DNA from: Bacteroidales bacterium UBA3816
Lineage (GTDB): Bacteria; Bacteroidota; Bacteroidia; Bacteroidales; P3
Direction of reading: 5' to 3'
NCBI GenBank assembly: GCA_002368955.1
Contig: DFDY01000071.1
Span: 30,892-47,527, forward strand
Length of the DNA stretch: 16,636 nt
This document shows positions 14,351-16,636 of this stretch, piece by piece (the stretch's first letter is position 1; each line of letters starts with the position of its first letter). The notes under the pieces were generated by a model. It worked only from the letters and a program-made list of their open reading frames with translations. It was not told the DNA's origin and searched no databases. The position numbers were made by a program, and so were the translations under genes.

Positions 14351-16144
14351 TTAGAGTTCCGACGTAGTAGAGTAAACTCTTTGGAGGAGTGCCTTAATGT
14401 CGGCAGTGGCATCAGGTCGATGAGGTTTCTCGGCCGGGACTACATTGCCATTCACAATATCGAAACGTGTACTGCCACAAGTATCTATTAGATTCACCCC
14501 ATTCTTGTAAGCATGCATTATCAGTGAGGGCTGATAACTGGCACTGAGGACATTACGACTAAAGACAAAATCGGTGGCATCTATGCCCATCTGGGCCATC
14601 AGTGTTGCCACCAAGTCGCTCTGGTTCATCATCTTGTCAACCACTTTGGGCGATTTCACTGCTCCGCCTACCCAGAGAATCGGAATGCGTGAAGTCTCCA
14701 CGCTATAGGTATAGGCATCGCCATATGCCACCCCGTGGTCGGGCACCACAATCATCAACAAGTCATCCCAAAGTCCGTGTAACTTCAGGTTCTGAACAAA
14801 GTTATAGAGGCAAGAATCTGTATAAGCAAAGGCATTGGCCTTATCGTCGACCAACCTGTGGTAGGGCACAACCCAAGGCTCATGACTGCTGAGTGTCAGA
14901 TACGTAGCAAAGAAAGGCGTCTCGGGCAGAACATTGGGGTTGAGAGTCAGCAAATACTCATCATCTGCCCCCCACTTGCTCTGGTTAGGAGCCCAGGCAT
15001 AAGACTCTCCACCCTTGACCATAGCATAGCCCGTCTCAAAAAGATAGCCGCGCATATTAGTGAAATCGATATCGCCCCCATAATAAAAGGCAGTATGATA
15101 GCCCTCGGCATTGAGGTGCTTGGCCATCGACGGAAGATACTTGCAGCGGCCGCTCATTTTCATCACCGACGTGGTGGGCAAGCCGGGCCAACCGTTCAGG
15201 ATGGAAACCAGGCCACGGTCGGTGCGGAAATTATTGGCATAGCAATGCGAGAAATAGACTCCCTCCCCTTTCAAACGAGTAAAGAAAGGAGCCACACTGT
15301 CGTTGGCAGTCATGAGGTTGCCGCCACCCTCCCATATCACCAGAATGATATTGGGGTGCTGCGTAGTGAGCAAAGTGTCAACAATGTCGGGATGGCTTTC
15401 GTAGACCTCATCTGTCATCTTCGCCAACATCTCTGGAGCGTAGAAAACAAACTCGTTCGCGAGGTCTTCGTTTTTCGTCATAGAGTGCAGGATATTGAAC
15501 GCAGGATTCAGCGCGGCATGGTTGAGGAATTGATTTTTCGAGAAATAGACATAGCTGGGATTGGCCGTTGATTCCTGCACTCCACCACGCATACCTATAA
15601 AGTTCACACCCAAGAGCAATACTATTATAACCGTTCCCAACCATCTAATTTTAACCCTAGGCATATTCTTTGGAGTAGACCAACAGAGCAACAACACCTG
15701 TCCAAGAGTGAGTAGTGCAATAACCACAAAAGCCAACAGAATCAACCAGAAAGACAGACTTGCGAAGAGGTCTTTTGGATTTTTGGCATAGATGAAGTCG
15801 GCCGCATCAAGTTTTGAACCCCAGAAATTGTACAGCATGGCATCGGCCAGAAAAGCAATGGTGACAATCAGGCTGGCCAAAACAAACCACCATGAAAGCA
15901 ACTTGCGAAGATTGACATGTTTGAACCACAATGCCACCGCCATTATCAGTAGAGGCACTACCATCAAATAGGAAGTGGCCACTGAGTCTAATCGCAAACC
16001 ATGCCAAAGGACCAACAGTACCTCCTTGAATGTGACCCCATCGGCATATGAGAAATTGACTGCCAGAAACAACAGCTTCTGCAATACAAACACCAATAAG
16101 AATGAGAGATAGAGCCGAAGTATAGTAAACAGATATTTTTTCAC
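14351..16144 (-). CDS. LTA-synthase-like sulfatase-family membrane enzyme, 597 aa
   Basis: An inner-membrane alkaline-phosphatase-superfamily protein of the LTA synthase/phosphoglycerol transferase (LtaS, MdoB/OpgB) type. About five transmembrane helices lie in the first 185 residues, then a periplasmic catalytic domain. Key residues (counted from the GTG start): NIILVIWEGG with the metal ligand Glu at 272, NNFRTDRGLVSILNGWPGLP with the nucleophile Thr at 308, and VVPDHG with Asp-His at 469-470, plus SSHEPWVVP near 419. Such enzymes transfer phosphoglycerol or related groups to envelope glycans or lipids; in Bacteroidales the substrate is generally unknown. I use GTG at 16144 as start: the longer frame begins at a TTG at 16177 inside the terminator hairpin of galE. 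Its stop faces a bidirectional terminator. It follows galE on the same strand, but with a hairpin between. Confidence 0.88.
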   Translation of the reverse strand: MKKYLFTILRLYLSFLLVFVLQKLLFLAVNFSYADGVTFKEVLLVLWHGLRLDSVATSYLMVVPLLIMAVALWFKHVNLRKLLSWWFVLASLIVTIAFLADAMLYNFWGSKLDAADFIYAKNPKDLFASLSFWLILLAFVVIALLTLGQVLLLCWSTPKNMPRVKIRWLGTVIIVLLLGVNFIGMRGGVQESTANPSYVYFSKNQFLNHAALNPAFNILHSMTKNEDLANEFVFYAPEMLAKMTDEVYESHPDIVDTLLTTQHPNIILVIWEGGGNLMTANDSVAPFFTRLKGEGVYFSHCYANNFRTDRGLVSILNGWPGLPTTSVMKMSGRCKYLPSMAKHLNAEGYHTAFYYGGDIDFTNMRGYLFETGYAMVKGGESYAWAPNQSKWGADDEYLLTLNPNVLPETPFFATYLTLSSHEPWVVPYHRLVDDKANAFAYTDSCLYNFVQNLKLHGLWDDLLMIVVPDHGVAYGDAYTYSVETSRIPILWVGGAVKSPKVVDKMMNQSDLVATLMAQMGIDATDFVFSRNVLSASYQPSLIMHAYKNGVNLIDTCGSTRFDIVNGNVVPAEKPHRPDATADIKALLQRVYSTTSEL

Positions 16145-16166
16145 AAAGAATAGTATTATATAAGTA

Positions 16167-16185
16167 AAGCCACACAAGGTGGCTT
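16167..16185 (-). terminator. Probable terminator after galE
   Basis: AAGCCAC and GTGGCTT form a perfect seven-pair stem around a five-base loop; on the minus strand a T-rich stretch follows. It lies 25 bases after the galE stop and before the sulfatase start. The T-run is short, so termination may be partial. Confidence 0.6.
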
Positions 16186-16210
16186 CGAGTATCTAAGTTT
16201 AAACCATAAA

Positions 16211-16636
16211 TTAAAAACCTTCGGGGTTGAGTTTCTGGAAGTTCCACGAGTCGCGAACCATCTCCTCAATGCCATATTGTGCCTTCCAACCCAGTTCTTT
16301 TTCGGCCTTGGCCGGATTGCTGTAGCAGGTGGCGATGTCGCCGGCACGACGGGGTTTGATGCTGTAGGGCACCTTCACGCCGTTGACCTTCACAAAGGCA
16401 TTGACCATGTCCAGCACACTGTAGCCGTGGCCGGTGCCTAGATTGAAGATTTCCAATCCACATTTGCGTTCAATTGCCTTCAGGGCGCAGACATGTCCAC
16501 GGGCCAAATCCACCACATGAATGTAGTCGCGCACGCCGGTTCCGTCGGGCGTGTCGTAGTCGTTGCCAAAGACACCCAATTCGGGACGTTTGCCCACGGC
16601 CACCTGAGTGATATAGGGCATCAGGTTGTTGGGTAT
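16211..16636 (-). CDS. galE: UDP-glucose 4-epimerase GalE, C-terminal part (start beyond window)
   Basis: Cytosolic NAD-dependent epimerase of the extended short-chain dehydrogenase family that interconverts UDP-glucose and UDP-galactose for the Leloir pathway and for envelope sugars. The visible 141 residues run from IPNNLMPYITQVA to the stop and carry the family's C-terminal motifs: DYDTPDGTGVRDYIHVVDLA, FNLGTGHGYSVLDMV, RRAGDIATCYSNPAKAEKELGW. The Rossmann NAD-binding half and the YxxxK active site lie outside the window. No damage is visible. The stop TAA at 16211-16213 is followed by a hairpin terminator. Confidence 0.95.
   Translation of the reverse strand: MPNNLMPYITQVAVGKRPELGVFGNDYDTPDGTGVRDYIHVVDLARGHVCALKAIERKCGLEIFNLGTGHGYSVLDMVNAFVKVNGVKVPYSIKPRRAGDIATCYSNPAKAEKELGWKAQYGIEEMVRDSWNFQKLNPEGF

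Noticed and set aside
14858..15571. 237-codon plus-strand ORF
   Set aside because: Antisense to the LTA-synthase-like gene, whose catalytic Glu, Thr and Asp-His are all in place.
16145..16177. TTG start at 16177 for the sulfatase
   Set aside because: It lies inside the galE terminator hairpin (16167-16185); GTG at 16144 fits better.

Overview
The window looks like a chromosomal segment of a Bacteroidales bacterium, probably Prevotella-like. The signs are Bacteroidetes-type TAnnTTTG promoter elements upstream of several genes, A/T-rich starts without Shine-Dalgarno sequences, a ClpB with the GTTGVGKT second Walker A motif, YjbH-type outer-membrane proteins and an LTA-synthase-like sulfatase. 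No rRNA, tRNA, CRISPR array, integrase or transposase gene was found.

Layout. The left edge is the 5' two thirds of clpB on the minus strand (1-1838). A 366-base gap rich in inverted repeats follows, then a secreted YD-repeat protein (2205-3125). Next is a 617-base gap holding a C-rich, G-poor tract, a 203-bp element with imperfect terminal inverted repeats, and a hairpin pair. From 3743 to 11657 there is an accessory block on the plus strand that I read as two nested signalling/defence modules. The right third is ordinary: a YjbH-like gene pair (11880-13648), a small Cys/His-rich lipoprotein (13865-14263), a bidirectional terminator, an LTA-synthase-like sulfatase (minus) and the 3' part of galE (minus, cut by the window end).

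The accessory block. Module 1 (3743-7404) encodes a protein with a C-terminal RyR domain, a small one-pass coiled-coil membrane protein, a two-TM protein with two RCK/TrkA-N-like Rossmann domains and a degenerate RyR-like C-terminus, and the first half of a TIR domain. TIR domains make cyclic ADP-ribose-type signals from NAD+, and animal ryanodine receptors, the source of the RyR name, are modulated by cADPR. A TIR-to-RyR-gated membrane effector is therefore an attractive but unproven model. Module 2 (7424-11351) is clearly more AT-rich. It encodes a SIR2-like/TIR fusion overlapping an nSTAND NTPase that carries a DUF805-like multi-TM region and a C-terminal winged helix. A second TIR fragment (11439-11657) supplies exactly the half missing from the TIR fragment at 7201-7404, so module 2 may have landed inside the TIR gene of module 1.

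ClpB, the sulfatase and GalE are housekeeping or envelope functions framing the accessory block.
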